Translations under genes and position numbers: made by a program
Source of the DNA: GCA-2746795 sp964643965
GTDB lineage: Bacteria > Chloroflexota > Anaerolineae > Promineifilales > Promineifilaceae
Direction of reading: 5' to 3'
Length of the DNA stretch: 64,000 bases
NCBI GenBank assembly: GCA_964643965.1
Contig: CAZXVH010000013.1
Span: 8,108-72,107 of the forward strand
Part shown: positions 8,697-17,324 of the stretch, piece after piece
How positions within the stretch are numbered: position 1 is the stretch's first letter
Layout: the number at the start of each line of letters is the position of its first letter
Notes under the pieces: model-generated
Database searches by the model: none
The model's input: only the letters and a program-made list of their open reading frames with translations
Told to the model about the DNA's origin: nothing

Positions 8697-8867
8697 GGCC
8701 ACTGAGAGTAGGAATTTGAGCTTGTCAGCCGCCAGCTTGTACAACTTCTCACCGATCCATATCACAGTATCAGAGGCCATTGCCACAGTACACACTCACC
8801 GAAAACCGCTATACTTACTGAGCACCGATAATTGATCACCGATTACCAATACAAAGGATTGATGCTG

Positions 8868-9776
8868 ATGAAATTCAAAGTTATTTTAAATCCTTACGCC
8901 AATCGTTGGGGAGCAGGGAAGCGCCAGGAGGAGGTGGCCGCGGCCCTGACTGATGCCAATCTAGCGCATGAGTTGGTGATGACAGGAGGGCCGGGGGAAG
9001 GCATCCAATTAGCGGCAACGGCCGTTTCCGAAGGCTTCGATGCTGTCATTGCCGCTGGCGGCGATGGTACCATTAGTGAAGCCGCCAATGGGTTGATAAC
9101 GGCCGTTGCCCCCGACCAGCCCACCCTCCCCTTAGGCATCCTGCCCATCGGTTCCGCCAATGATTTAGCCAAAATGATGGGCATTCCCTTAGAATTGCCC
9201 GACGCCGTAGCTCTCATTGCCCAAGGCCACAGCCGCCGTTTCGACGCCGGCCGGGTAGATTATGATGGCAAAACCCACTACTTCGACAACAACAGCGCCA
9301 TCGCCATGGAACCCATGATCACCCTGGAACACATGAAAATCAAGCACATCGCCGGCGAGGCCCGCTACTACCTGGCCATCGTGCGCGGCGTCATCAAACT
9401 CAAAGCGTGGCAAATGTCTATCGACTGGGATGACGGCGCCTACCACGGCCCCACCTACCTGCTTTCCGTGTGCAATGGTCCGCGCACCGGCGGCATGATG
9501 ATCGCTCCAGGCGCAATGATGGATGACGGCCGTTTTGACATCGTGTTGGTTCCAAAAGTGCCCAAACGCGCCGTCATCAACTTTTTGCTCAAACTCACCC
9601 AGGGCAAACACATCCACCAGCCAGCCGTCACCTTTACCCGTACCACTTCCCTCAAAATCAGCAGTGAACCGGGTACGCCGCTCCACGCCGACGGGGAAAT
9701 CCTTTCAGAAGCGGCCAAAGAAATCAGCTACACCATCCTGCCCCAAAAATTAACGATGATCATCCCGCCACCATAA
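8868..9776 (+). CDS. Diacylglycerol kinase-family lipid kinase (YegS/BmrU/DagK-like)
   Basis: 302 residues from ATG 8868 (AAAGG at 8853-8857, 10-nt spacing); ATG 8862 is an alternative. DAGK catalytic domain: ILNPYANRWGAGKR near the start, the nucleotide-binding AAGGDGTISEAANGL near 70-84 and LPIGSANDLAKMMGIP (the usual G-T-x-N-D-x-A motif, with Ser for Thr). The C-terminal beta-sandwich ends in a typical HADGE motif. Family members phosphorylate diacylglycerol or related lipids at the membrane; the exact substrate cannot be told. The neighbouring glycerophosphodiesterase supports a role in phospholipid recycling. Three palindromes or cores fall within the gene (9017, 9098, and a core near 9528). 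Confidence 0.9.
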   Translation: MKFKVILNPYANRWGAGKRQEEVAAALTDANLAHELVMTGGPGEGIQLAATAVSEGFDAVIAAGGDGTISEAANGLITAVAPDQPTLPLGILPIGSANDLAKMMGIPLELPDAVALIAQGHSRRFDAGRVDYDGKTHYFDNNSAIAMEPMITLEHMKIKHIAGEARYYLAIVRGVIKLKAWQMSIDWDDGAYHGPTYLLSVCNGPRTGGMMIAPGAMMDDGRFDIVLVPKVPKRAVINFLLKLTQGKHIHQPAVTFTRTTSLKISSEPGTPLHADGEILSEAAKEISYTILPQKLTMIIPPP

Positions 9777-9811
9777 AAAAAGCGCCGGTCACAAATAATG
9801 TAACCAGCGCC
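9774..9811 (-). terminator. Intrinsic terminator of the minus-strand hydrolase gene
   Basis: Read on the minus strand, GCGCTGGTTAC pairs with GTGACCGGCGC (two G-U pairs) around a 7-nt loop and runs into seven Ts overlapping the end of the lipid kinase gene. Confidence 0.7.
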
Positions 9812-9821
9812 GCCTTGCCTC

Positions 9822-9857
9822 AAGAAGTTCAACTTCTGAGAAAAGTTGAACTTTTTG
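9822..9857. repeat. Hairpin element, copy B (degraded)
   Basis: The left arm AAGAAGTTCAACTTCT is intact (9822-9837); the right arm AAAAGTTGAACTTTT has diverged. It abuts the stop of the minus-strand hydrolase gene, as copy C abuts a fumarase gene. Confidence 0.8.
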
Positions 9858-10688
9858 TTACGTTTGAGTCAATTCATCATACAGCCGGTAAAGATTGGCG
9901 CGATGCAAATCTACTACCAGACCATTCAAGGGAATACGCGACTTACCACAATCTTCAATATTTATTTTTTCCAGCGCCTCTGGGGATTCTCCAGATTCAA
10001 TGATGTGGGAAACGGCCGTTTTGATCGCATCCAAATAACTCAAATCATCCTCAATCAACGCCTGCACTTCCCCCCGCAGCATCACTTCCCCATGCCCACG
10101 CACCACCGTATCTGGATTCAACGCCAACATTTTGTGCATAGAACTTTGCAAATCATAAAAACTACCGTCAAAAAACGTGGGCACTGGCATGGCATTGTCT
10201 GAAGCAAATAAAATACGTTCATTCGTCACAAACACCGCCGAAATATCATAACTATGTCCTGGAAAATGATGCATCTCCAACACCTTGCCGCCCACATGCA
10301 AATTCATAATCCCATTATCATAAACCATATCTGGCAGTACAATCTCCACTTCCGCCAGTTCAGGAATCTGCTCCTTGGCCTCAGCCAGCCCTTGTCGGCC
10401 CCTTGTATCTAATAACTCCCGACACAAACGATGGCTGATCACCTGGGCATGGGGAAACAGGCAAGTACCCTGCGTATGGTCCGCATGGTAATGGGTATTG
10501 ATGACATATTTAACCATCAGCCCCAAACGATCCTCCAAAAAATCCCGGATCGCTTTTGACTCTTCCGGGTAATAGAGCGTATCAATTAAAACAACGCCCT
10601 CTTTGGTGAGAACTGCCCCGGCCGTCACTTGTGCGTATAATTTGCTGGTGAAAACGTAAATGTCGTCAGCAATGCGCTCACGAACCAT
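9858..10688 (-). CDS. Metallo-beta-lactamase-fold hydrolase
   Basis: 276 residues with the HxHxDH zinc signature (THYHADHTQG, about 68-77). Further metal ligands are visible in HHFPGHSYD and SDNAMP, and GHGEVM follows at about 205. The fold covers hydrolases such as glyoxalase II, lactonases and quinoprotein-relay-type enzymes. The arrangement here (single domain, internal helix, terminal REL-like tail) resembles the SoxH/GloB-like MBL subgroup, but a substrate cannot be assigned. There is no signal peptide, so it is presumably cytosolic. It is monocistronic, with its own terminator at 9774-9811. Confidence 0.85.
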   Translation of the reverse strand: MVRERIADDIYVFTSKLYAQVTAGAVLTKEGVVLIDTLYYPEESKAIRDFLEDRLGLMVKYVINTHYHADHTQGTCLFPHAQVISHRLCRELLDTRGRQGLAEAKEQIPELAEVEIVLPDMVYDNGIMNLHVGGKVLEMHHFPGHSYDISAVFVTNERILFASDNAMPVPTFFDGSFYDLQSSMHKMLALNPDTVVRGHGEVMLRGEVQALIEDDLSYLDAIKTAVSHIIESGESPEALEKINIEDCGKSRIPLNGLVVDLHRANLYRLYDELTQT

Positions 10689-10721
10689 ATCTTTAATCCA
10701 TGATGATTTGAAAGAATCAAC

Positions 10722-10754
10722 GAAAAGAAAAACCCCTGATTACGCAATCAGGGG
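10722..10754 (-). terminator. Intrinsic terminator of the minus-strand candidate RNA
   Basis: On the minus strand CCCCTGATT/AATCAGGGG (9 bp, 4-nt loop, 10733-10754) is followed by TTTTTCTTTT. It lies 34 bp upstream of the hydrolase start and faces it, so it probably ends an upstream transcript. Confidence 0.85.
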
Positions 10755-10973
10755 CCATAGCCCAACCTCAAAATAGTGTCGCCTCATATTTCAGAAGCGT
10801 TCCCCGCCATGCCGTGTGAACTCCCGTACTTGAACCTGCATAAGCAGGTGGGAATGCTGTCGCGAGGATTCTGCCTTACCCGAAGGTTACTACATCCCCT
10901 CCGCGCATTTGCGAATTCCCATTCAAGTGGCGTTGGCTCAAATGTAGAAGTCCATCACGCACACAGCAGGGTT
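10727..10973 (-). ncRNA. Candidate structured RNA of about 245 nt (unclassified)
   Basis: No plausible gene covers 10689-11169, yet the strand opposite to the plus reading carries a promoter (TTGCCA, 17 bp, TAGTAT at 11008-10980), a start near 10973 and a strong terminator. The predicted RNA folds well by eye: the 5' GCUGUGUG pairs with CACACGGC about 140 nt later, CUACAU pairs with AUGUAG, ACCUGC-UUAU-GCAGGU is a perfect 6-bp hairpin, CCUU/AAGG and CGCUUC/GAGGCG form two more, and ACUUGAA can pair with UUCAAGU across the centre. I compared it mentally with RNase P, tmRNA, SRP and 6S signatures and found no match. The 6S class is the closest in size and single-transcript layout but unproven. 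It could also act as a leader for the hydrolase gene through readthrough. Confidence 0.5.
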
Positions 10974-10979
10974 AAATGG

Positions 10980-11008
10980 ATACTAGCACAGTCCCAAATC
11001 GTTGGCAA
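10980..11008 (-). promoter_or_regulatory. Promoter of the minus-strand candidate RNA
   Basis: Minus-strand TTGCCA (11008-11003), 17-bp spacer, TAGTAT (10985-10980). Four or five of six bases match consensus in each hexamer. Confidence 0.55.
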
Positions 11009-11169
11009 CAATTTTAAGTTTTAGCATGACCATCAAGCCTGCCGCCTGAGCGTTACGGCAATGTGGTGGATGAAGATTGGGGCGGGCAGGACAGATTCAA
11101 CTCAAATGGCAACCAGCGGACGCCTGTGCCCTTGCCAGCAAAAAAATCACACGCAAGAATCGAGCCAAA

Positions 11170-12192
11170 TCACGCTGCCCGTAAACGCTCTCCGTATTGT
11201 TTTTCATAATACGCCTTAAACTCCCCACTCTTGATTTTACGCCACCACCATTCGTTATTTTGGTACCAAACGGCCGTTTTACGCACCGCTTCTTCAGAAC
11301 TATGCCGGGGCTGCCAACCCAACGCTCTGATTTTATCCACATTCAGGCTGTAACGGCGGTCGTGGCCGGGCCGGTCGGCCACATGGCGGATAAGATCGGG
11401 CGATAAGTCCAACGTCTCCAGCAAAATCTCCACCATGCGCATATTTGCCATCTCCACGCCTGTGCCGATATTGTACGCCTCGCCCAGTACGCCTTTGTGC
11501 AGCACCAAATCAATCGCTTCACAATGATCCACCACATACTGATATTCACGCATCTGCTGCCCATCGCCATACACCGGCAGCGGCAGGCCATCCAGGGCAT
11601 TGGTGGCAAACAAAGGCACCACCTTCTCCGGGTATTGGAACGGGCCGATATTATTGGAACCCCGCGTCAGCGTCACCGGCAGGCCATAAGTTATAAAATA
11701 GGCGTTCACCAACAGGTCGCCGCTGGCTTTACTGGCGGCATACGGACTGCGCGGATCCAGCTTATCCGTTTCCACACTGGAATACCCGGCCGGAATATGC
11801 CCATACACTTCATCCGTAGAAATTTGATGGTAACGTTCCAGTCCATAATTTTTAGCCGCTTCCAGCAGCACATACGTGCCATACACCCCGGTCTGAATAA
11901 AGGCATCGGGCTGCATGATGGAGCGATCCACATGCGTTTCAGCGGCGAAGTTGACCAGCGTATCAATGTCGTACTGCTCAATGGTCTGGCTCACCGCCGC
12001 CGCATCACAAATGTCGCCACGCACAAAGTGATAACGTGGGTCGTCAGACACCGCCAGCAAGTTATCCAGGTTCCCGGCATACGTCAGCTTATCGTAAACG
12101 ATGATGTTGTAGTCAGGATATTTCTCCAGCATATAAATGACAAAATTGGCGCCGATAAAACCAGCCCCGCCTGTGACCATCATATTTTTCAT
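11170..12192 (-). CDS. rfbB: dTDP-glucose 4,6-dehydratase
   Basis: 340 residues, an extended short-chain dehydrogenase/reductase. It converts dTDP-glucose to dTDP-4-keto-6-deoxyglucose, the precursor of rhamnose and other deoxysugars for surface glycans. Visible are the NAD-binding TGGAGFIG at the start, YDKLTYAGNLDNL, the catalytic STDEVYG with Thr-Asp-Glu at about 128-130 and YAASKA (Tyr-x3-Lys, about 154-158). The terminal WWW-containing segment is family-typical. AAGGAG lies 9 nt before ATG 12192. The other rhamnose-pathway genes are not adjacent, so this copy stands alone in the window. Confidence 0.95.
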   Translation of the reverse strand: MKNMMVTGGAGFIGANFVIYMLEKYPDYNIIVYDKLTYAGNLDNLLAVSDDPRYHFVRGDICDAAAVSQTIEQYDIDTLVNFAAETHVDRSIMQPDAFIQTGVYGTYVLLEAAKNYGLERYHQISTDEVYGHIPAGYSSVETDKLDPRSPYAASKASGDLLVNAYFITYGLPVTLTRGSNNIGPFQYPEKVVPLFATNALDGLPLPVYGDGQQMREYQYVVDHCEAIDLVLHKGVLGEAYNIGTGVEMANMRMVEILLETLDLSPDLIRHVADRPGHDRRYSLNVDKIRALGWQPRHSSEEAVRKTAVWYQNNEWWWRKIKSGEFKAYYEKQYGERLRAA

Positions 12193-12306
12193 TGTAACTG
12201 TCTCCTTGTAAAAAGATAGAGTGTAGAGATAGAGATAGAGTGGTAAATCATGCAGAAGGATCTGCTGGCGGCATTTTAACCTACAATCGCGTCAACTTGT
12301 AGGCGC

Positions 12307-12356
12307 GTAGTCGAGTAGTCGGGTAGTCGAGTAGTTGGGGAGTTGAGTAGTCGGGT
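12307..12356. repeat. Degenerate octamer tandem repeat (GTAGTCGA/GTAGTCGG)
   Basis: Six consecutive 8-bp units differing by one or two bases. The reverse complement of the same word family (CTACTCGA/CTACCAGA) forms a longer array at 56428-56533 before argC. Flanking bases carry other short words (AGATAGAG repeats near 12220, CACGCTTCACGC near 12370). Confidence 0.85.
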
Positions 12357-12374
12357 ATTGCCGTTCATCACGCT

Positions 12375-13253
12375 TCACGCCTCACTCGTCACGCATCCTT
12401 CTTCCTTTCTAAACGCTTCAATGAGGTGGTTGGCAATGCTCATGGGTGGAGGATAGGGCGGCAGGTTATCAGGGCGGAACCATTGGGCGTCAACCAGTTC
12501 GGCTTCTTCCAGCACGATGTCGCCGCTGGCATATTCGGCCGTAAAGGCGATCATCAAGGAGTGGGGGAAGGGCCAGGATTGGCTGCCAAAATAGCGGATG
12601 TTTTTTACTTCCAGGGCCACCTCTTCCCGTATTTCTCGGCGGATACACATTTCCAGCGATTCGCCCGGCTCTACAAAACCGGCCAGGACGCTGTACAGGG
12701 GCGTTTTGTAACGCTTGTTCCGCGCCAGCAAAATTTCACGGCCGTTTTCACCCTGCCGCGTCACTTGCACAATCATCGCCGGAGAAAGCCGGGGATAACT
12801 GCTGTGAGCGCAGTTGGGGCATATTTTAACGCGCTCGTGAGTCGCCGTATAGGTGCGTGCGCCGCAGCGGCCGCAGTATTGGTGGGTGCGCTCCCAATCT
12901 ACCAACTGGATGGCCCGCCCCGCCAGCCAGAGATGCGCTTCTTCTAAACGGCCGTATAAACGACGCAAATTTAGCAACGCCAGGCCCTCAGGCAAAGTCG
13001 CCTGGCTGCCCCTGTCTGTGATCAGTTGCGCGGCAAAACAGTGCGGCCCACGCTGCAAATAGCCAAAATATTGCTGCCCCACCACCCGCCAACCAGGCAA
13101 AGGCAGAGCGGCCGGATTGACGATAAGCGGCACAGTCGCTTCCCCATTTTCAGCCACCTGCACCAGGAGATCCGCTTCATGAAAAAGAAACCAGAACGCA
13201 GGCGTGGCGCGATTATCAGGCGGCGTCAGGGCTGGCATGAAGTTCTCATTCAT
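12375..13253 (-). CDS. nudC: NAD(+)/NADH pyrophosphatase (NudC-type Nudix hydrolase)
   Basis: 292 residues from ATG 13253 (AGGA 7 nt upstream). Order of parts: N-terminal domain, zinc ribbon CGRCG...CPNC (about 127-148), Nudix box GFVEPGESLEMCIRREIREEV (about 189-209), then SQSWPFPHS, the NudC-specific motif that recognises NAD(H). NudC cleaves NADH to NMNH and AMP, and in several bacteria removes NAD caps from RNA 5' ends. Length and domain order match the family. It stands between the octamer repeat and the next minus-strand gene, 11 bp from the latter, so it may be the last gene of that transcription unit. Confidence 0.93.
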   Translation of the reverse strand: MNENFMPALTPPDNRATPAFWFLFHEADLLVQVAENGEATVPLIVNPAALPLPGWRVVGQQYFGYLQRGPHCFAAQLITDRGSQATLPEGLALLNLRRLYGRLEEAHLWLAGRAIQLVDWERTHQYCGRCGARTYTATHERVKICPNCAHSSYPRLSPAMIVQVTRQGENGREILLARNKRYKTPLYSVLAGFVEPGESLEMCIRREIREEVALEVKNIRYFGSQSWPFPHSLMIAFTAEYASGDIVLEEAELVDAQWFRPDNLPPYPPPMSIANHLIEAFRKEEGCVTSEA

Positions 13254-13264
13254 GATCAATTCCT

Positions 13265-14224
13265 CTAATCGTAGGGGTCAATAGTGGGCACAGGTGTATT
13301 GGGATCCGGATAACCAGTACCGGGCGGGGCCGGGGTTTGCGTGGCAAGACCAGATGCGGTGGGCGGGGGGGTGGGTGTAACGGTGGCCGTGCCGGGGCCG
13401 GCCGTGGGCGAAGCCTCGCCGGGCCGCAACGTGGGCGTGGCCGTCTGCCCGCCCACCGGGGTGGTGGTCATGAACCCATTCCGAGTAGCGGTGGGAACGG
13501 CCGTTATGGTGGCTGGCGGCGGCTGGGTTCCGGGCAAGAATGGGGGAGTGGTAGGCAATGGCGTAATGCCGATACCGGGTTGGGTGGGAACGGCCGTTCC
13601 CGGCGTCCCTGTCTCAAAGGGGGTAATCTCAATACCCGGCTGGCTCGTGGTCAACACACCGCCCGCCAACGTGGGCACGACAGTGCGGTTCAACAACGGC
13701 AGCGGATTAGGGGAGACAATACGCTCCACCTGCAAATACCAGGTCACCCCGGCCGCCGGCCCTTTACCGCAGCCCAACGGCCCGTCATACTTGCGCCAGA
13801 CGCCTTCCACCGTCAGCGTTAGCCCATCGGGCAGCCGTTTCACCAATTCCTCGTGGCCCATTGCATTGAGCTGCAACGCTTCAGCCACCAATCCCCAGGC
13901 AAAAATTGGCCCGGTATATAAACGGCATTCTGGTGGCGGCAGGGTAATGAGCGCCCCAGAAACGCGAATGCGTTGATTTTCATAAGCGGATGGATTCCCA
14001 TTTAGCTCCACAAAACTGGGCGTCTGCACCTGGTTGCTGCGTGTACCCACCGGCGCCGGCGAAGGGCGAAACGGCTTTAAGCCCTCGGTCCCCTGCTTAC
14101 CGCTGCTGGAGGCCGCTAAAATCAAAATGAAAAAAGCCAATCCCAACACAAGCACAACCGGCGCCAGGTAACGCAGGCGCGGGTCAGATTGCCATTGGCT
14201 TGTGATCTTGTCGTCTTCGCTCAT
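13265..14224 (-). CDS. Membrane-anchored protein with OB-like domain and Pro/Thr-rich tail
   Basis: 319 residues from ATG 14224. A single transmembrane helix (about 20-40, APVVLVLGLAFFILILAA) follows a short cytoplasmic N-terminus. Residues ~70-165 carry FVELNGNPSAYENQRIRVSG, the typical opening of small OB-fold or cytochrome-maturation-like beta barrels, with conserved Cys residues (PPECRLY, PLGCGKGP). The last ~140 residues are Pro/Thr/Gly low-complexity sequence. The outer part is therefore probably an extracytoplasmic beta domain on a flexible stalk; ligand unknown. No clear Shine-Dalgarno precedes ATG 14224; an upstream extension of the frame overlaps the end of the BatA-like gene and looks spurious. 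It follows the BatA-like gene and may be co-transcribed. Confidence 0.6.
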   Translation of the reverse strand: MSEDDKITSQWQSDPRLRYLAPVVLVLGLAFFILILAASSSGKQGTEGLKPFRPSPAPVGTRSNQVQTPSFVELNGNPSAYENQRIRVSGALITLPPPECRLYTGPIFAWGLVAEALQLNAMGHEELVKRLPDGLTLTVEGVWRKYDGPLGCGKGPAAGVTWYLQVERIVSPNPLPLLNRTVVPTLAGGVLTTSQPGIEITPFETGTPGTAVPTQPGIGITPLPTTPPFLPGTQPPPATITAVPTATRNGFMTTTPVGGQTATPTLRPGEASPTAGPGTATVTPTPPPTASGLATQTPAPPGTGYPDPNTPVPTIDPYD

Positions 14225-14283
14225 CAATTTATTTATACGAAGCCAGTCGTTAAAACTGCGGCCTATACGGGACTGAAAATCGT

Positions 14284-16158
14284 CTACAAAGTCCACCGTC
14301 GTGGCGTAAAAACAGGCAACCGGGCGCCGCGAAAATGAACCCACCACTCCACCAGCAAAATCAGCAGCGCCACGAGCAGCAGCCAGGGCCACCATTCGCG
14401 CTGGCCCACATGGCCCTCATCATCTGTTTCCACTGCTACCTGGCCGATGTTCAAGGCGTCGGCCGGGGCAATGGCCGATTCTGCCGGGCTAAACAGGTTG
14501 ACGGCGAAGCTGCCCGCCGCCTGCGTCCCGGCGCTGTCACGCAAACTGACATGGTAGAGACCCACCTGATCGGTTTCAGGAAAGATCAGCGCTTCTTCCG
14601 TAACGGCCGTTACCCACACCACGCCATCTGGTTTTTCCACCAAAACGGCCGTTGTCGCCGCCGCCGGTGAAATGGAAACTGGATCGCCCGGCTGTAAACC
14701 AGTCGGTGCATCAAAAGCGCGTCCAGGACTAAGCCAGCTCGTAATATTAGCCATTAAAATGGGAAATGCAATTTGCAAAGGCAGGTCAGAATGACGCAAA
14801 TCGAAGGGTAACACGGCAATACGCTGCCCGTTTCTTTCGCCGATCAGCAGCAACGGCCCGCCTTCAGCCTCGACCAATGGCCGCGCCCAGGCCGCCTCCA
14901 CCCTCTTTGCCTGCCGGATGTGGACATCGCGCCAATCCACAAATTGCAGCAGCGGTGAATCGGCTAAACGGATGGCAACCGTATCAGAAAACAGGCCGGT
15001 CACATTCAAAAAACCAGCGCTGTCGCCCGCTGGCGGATCGATAATGAGCATGTCTGTTGGCGGCAACGGGTTGGGTAAGGGTACGCCATCAAAGACAACC
15101 AGGTCAAACTCCTCTGCAGACAGGGCACTGTCCGGCCCAATTTTAAACGCCTCCACGCCGGGCAGGACGCCAAATACCTGCTCTAAAAACAGATTGCCCT
15201 CTGTGACCAACAAAGCCCGGTTGGTGACGCCGCCTTCATGCACGGCATAGGCCACATCATCCAGCGCCAATTTGTCTCCTTCATGGTCAGAGAGATGGGC
15301 GACTACCGCTTCCGTGCCTTCCGGTAAATCCCAGGTGAGCGTGGCGCTGCCCCCGGCGGGCACGGAGATGCGTCGCGAATCGTAAAGGAGACCATCCAAA
15401 GAGAGGCTGAACAGCGCTTGCCGGTCTAGCGCTCCTTCATTGGCCACGCTGGCAAACAACTGCGGCCCGGCTTCCGTGGCCCGTGTTGCCAGGGCGGAAA
15501 TCGCCAGATTTTCACCGCTCTCGCCCACCGGCAGGTAAACGGGCGTGGTGGGCAGGGGGGGCAAATCGGCGGGCAGCCCGCCATCCGACACGATGACAAT
15601 GCGACCATCGCGGAAACCCTGGGCCGCGCCGGCGGCCAGGGCCAACGCAGCTTCCCAATTGGGGGTGGCGGTGGTGGGCTGCGCCTCAGCCAAAGCGCGG
15701 CGCAAAACGGTTTTATCGCTGGCGGCGGAAACCAACACGGTTGGCGCGTACCCCACATGGATGAGGGTCATCTGATTATCACCGCCCAGGTCATTGATGA
15801 GGCGGTTGATTTCGACTTTGGCGGCCTCAAAGCGGTTGGGGGCCACATCGGTGGCTTGCATGGAAGCGGAGCCGTCGAGCAAAACCACGGTGCTGCCGCT
15901 AATGACAGAAGAAACGGGGAAAAACGGCCGGGCTAAGGCCAAGACCAGCGCCGCCAAAATGAGCAGTTGCAAAAACAGCAGCAGGTTGCGCCGCAGTTTT
16001 TGCCAGGGGGCGTTGGCCTCGCGGTCGCGCAGCAGCTTTTGCCAGAGCAGGGTGCTGCTCACCACCACCTCGCGCCGCCGCAGCCGCAGCATATACATGA
16101 GGAGGATGGGTACGGCCAAGAGACCCAGGAGGAGAAAGGCAGGCGTCAGGAAAGACAA
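14284..16158 (-). CDS. BatA/VWA-domain membrane protein (Aerotolerance-type)
   Basis: 624 residues. The N-terminus MSFLTPAFLLLGLLAVPILLMYMLRLRR is the BatA N-terminal domain with one membrane helix; a second helix (LLLFLQLLILAALVLALARPFF) lies near 60-85. A VWA domain follows (VVLLDGSASMQATD, MIDAS D-x-S-x-S, about 92-260), then a long beta-rich extracytoplasmic region, and a final membrane helix (WWPWLLLVALLILLVEWWVHF) near 590-610. BatA proteins act with MoxR AAA ATPases and DUF58 proteins in metal-centre insertion or stress tolerance; the partners are encoded upstream on the same strand. The MIDAS residues are intact. Confidence 0.85.
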   Translation of the reverse strand: MSFLTPAFLLLGLLAVPILLMYMLRLRRREVVVSSTLLWQKLLRDREANAPWQKLRRNLLLFLQLLILAALVLALARPFFPVSSVISGSTVVLLDGSASMQATDVAPNRFEAAKVEINRLINDLGGDNQMTLIHVGYAPTVLVSAASDKTVLRRALAEAQPTTATPNWEAALALAAGAAQGFRDGRIVIVSDGGLPADLPPLPTTPVYLPVGESGENLAISALATRATEAGPQLFASVANEGALDRQALFSLSLDGLLYDSRRISVPAGGSATLTWDLPEGTEAVVAHLSDHEGDKLALDDVAYAVHEGGVTNRALLVTEGNLFLEQVFGVLPGVEAFKIGPDSALSAEEFDLVVFDGVPLPNPLPPTDMLIIDPPAGDSAGFLNVTGLFSDTVAIRLADSPLLQFVDWRDVHIRQAKRVEAAWARPLVEAEGGPLLLIGERNGQRIAVLPFDLRHSDLPLQIAFPILMANITSWLSPGRAFDAPTGLQPGDPVSISPAAATTAVLVEKPDGVVWVTAVTEEALIFPETDQVGLYHVSLRDSAGTQAAGSFAVNLFSPAESAIAPADALNIGQVAVETDDEGHVGQREWWPWLLLVALLILLVEWWVHFRGARLPVFTPRRWTL

Positions 16159-16377
16159 AGTTTACCGTCGAGACGGGAATCAAGATGCAGTTGATTCTCG
16201 CCAGATAAGGGAGTCAGGTTTGTCATCACAGGTCAAAGGATACCTGAGAAACGAAAGTTTGGGCAATGGCGTTCATCGTTTGTTAACTGGTTTCCCGTGA
16301 GGGCAGGGTGATTTGTAGGACGGCGTGTTAAATCAATTTACAAAGTCGGTGAGCCATTTAAGATAGTCCGCCTTCGG

Positions 16378-17262
16378 CTAACGAATGACAGTTTTCTCGC
16401 GCAAGGTCTGCATGACCACCTGCTCCCAGGGCGTGTCGGTGGTGAGGGGGATGTAGTGGATGGCGCGTTTGGCACAGGCAACGGCCGTTTCTGTTTGCCA
16501 CTCTTGCACTCTTTGCCGGTATTGGTCGAGGGTGGTGGCGTCGAGGGTGATTTCGGCGTCCTGGCCGGTCTCTGCGTCCACCAGCTTGAGGTCGCCGCTG
16601 ATGGGCGGGTCGAGTTCATCAGGGCTGAGGATGTGGAGCAGGCCAACTTCGTAGCCGCGTGATTGTAGGGCGTTGAGGCCATCCTGGAAACCGTTGGGGG
16701 AGAGCAAATCACTCAAGACAAAGAGCAGCCCAGGACGGCTGGCGCGTTGGGCGTAATTCCGCAAAGATTGGTTGAGGTCGGTGATGCCTTCAGCTTTGCC
16801 TGTCTCTAAAAATTGCAGCAAACGCAAACTGTTCTGATGCCCTCGGAACGGCCCCCATTTTTGATCACCGCCGCTGTTGAGCAAGGTGACAGTCAGTAAA
16901 TCGCCAGAGGTGAGGGCGATGTGGCCCAGTGCGCCCGCCAGACGTAGCGCATAGGTCAATTTGTGTTCGTCGCCCGCTTCCGGCCAATCCATGCTGGCGC
17001 TGCCATCAACCAGCAAATGCACGGACAGGTCTTCTTCTTCTTCGAGCAGCTTGATAAACGGCCGTTCCAACCGGGCATACACATTCCAATCCAGCCGCCG
17101 CAAATCGTCGCCCTTGGTGTAGTTACGATAGTCGGCAAACTCAATGGAGGTGCCGCGTTTGCGGCTGCGCCGGTCGCCTTTCATCACGCCCACGCGCACC
17201 CGTTCAGCCACGAGGGTGAGCTGCTCTAGTTTGTGCAGGGTGGTTTCGTCGAAAAGATTCAT
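16378..17262 (-). CDS. DUF58 domain protein (MoxR-associated)
   Basis: 294 residues. It has the DUF58 signature near 30-60 (GDRRSRKRGTSIEFADYRNY, then GDDLRRLDWNVYARLERPFIK) and a VWA-like core with VHLLVDGSASMDW (about 82-94). DUF58 proteins form a conserved partnership with MoxR ATPases and BatA-type proteins and probably deliver the chaperone complex to its client. No membrane segment is present. The moxR gene lies upstream on the same strand, separated by an inserted Uma2-family gene; the BatA-like gene lies 219 bp downstream. Confidence 0.9.
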   Translation of the reverse strand: MNLFDETTLHKLEQLTLVAERVRVGVMKGDRRSRKRGTSIEFADYRNYTKGDDLRRLDWNVYARLERPFIKLLEEEEDLSVHLLVDGSASMDWPEAGDEHKLTYALRLAGALGHIALTSGDLLTVTLLNSGGDQKWGPFRGHQNSLRLLQFLETGKAEGITDLNQSLRNYAQRASRPGLLFVLSDLLSPNGFQDGLNALQSRGYEVGLLHILSPDELDPPISGDLKLVDAETGQDAEITLDATTLDQYRQRVQEWQTETAVACAKRAIHYIPLTTDTPWEQVVMQTLREKTVIR

Positions 17263-17324
17263 GGGGATTAAAGGCTGGAGTTGTGCGCAGAATTAAGAAT
17301 AAACAGGACGAAATTCCGCCAACA

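Noticed and set aside
10776..11024. 82-codon plus-strand reading frame
   Set aside because: It is antisense to the candidate RNA and has no Shine-Dalgarno or recognisable sequence.
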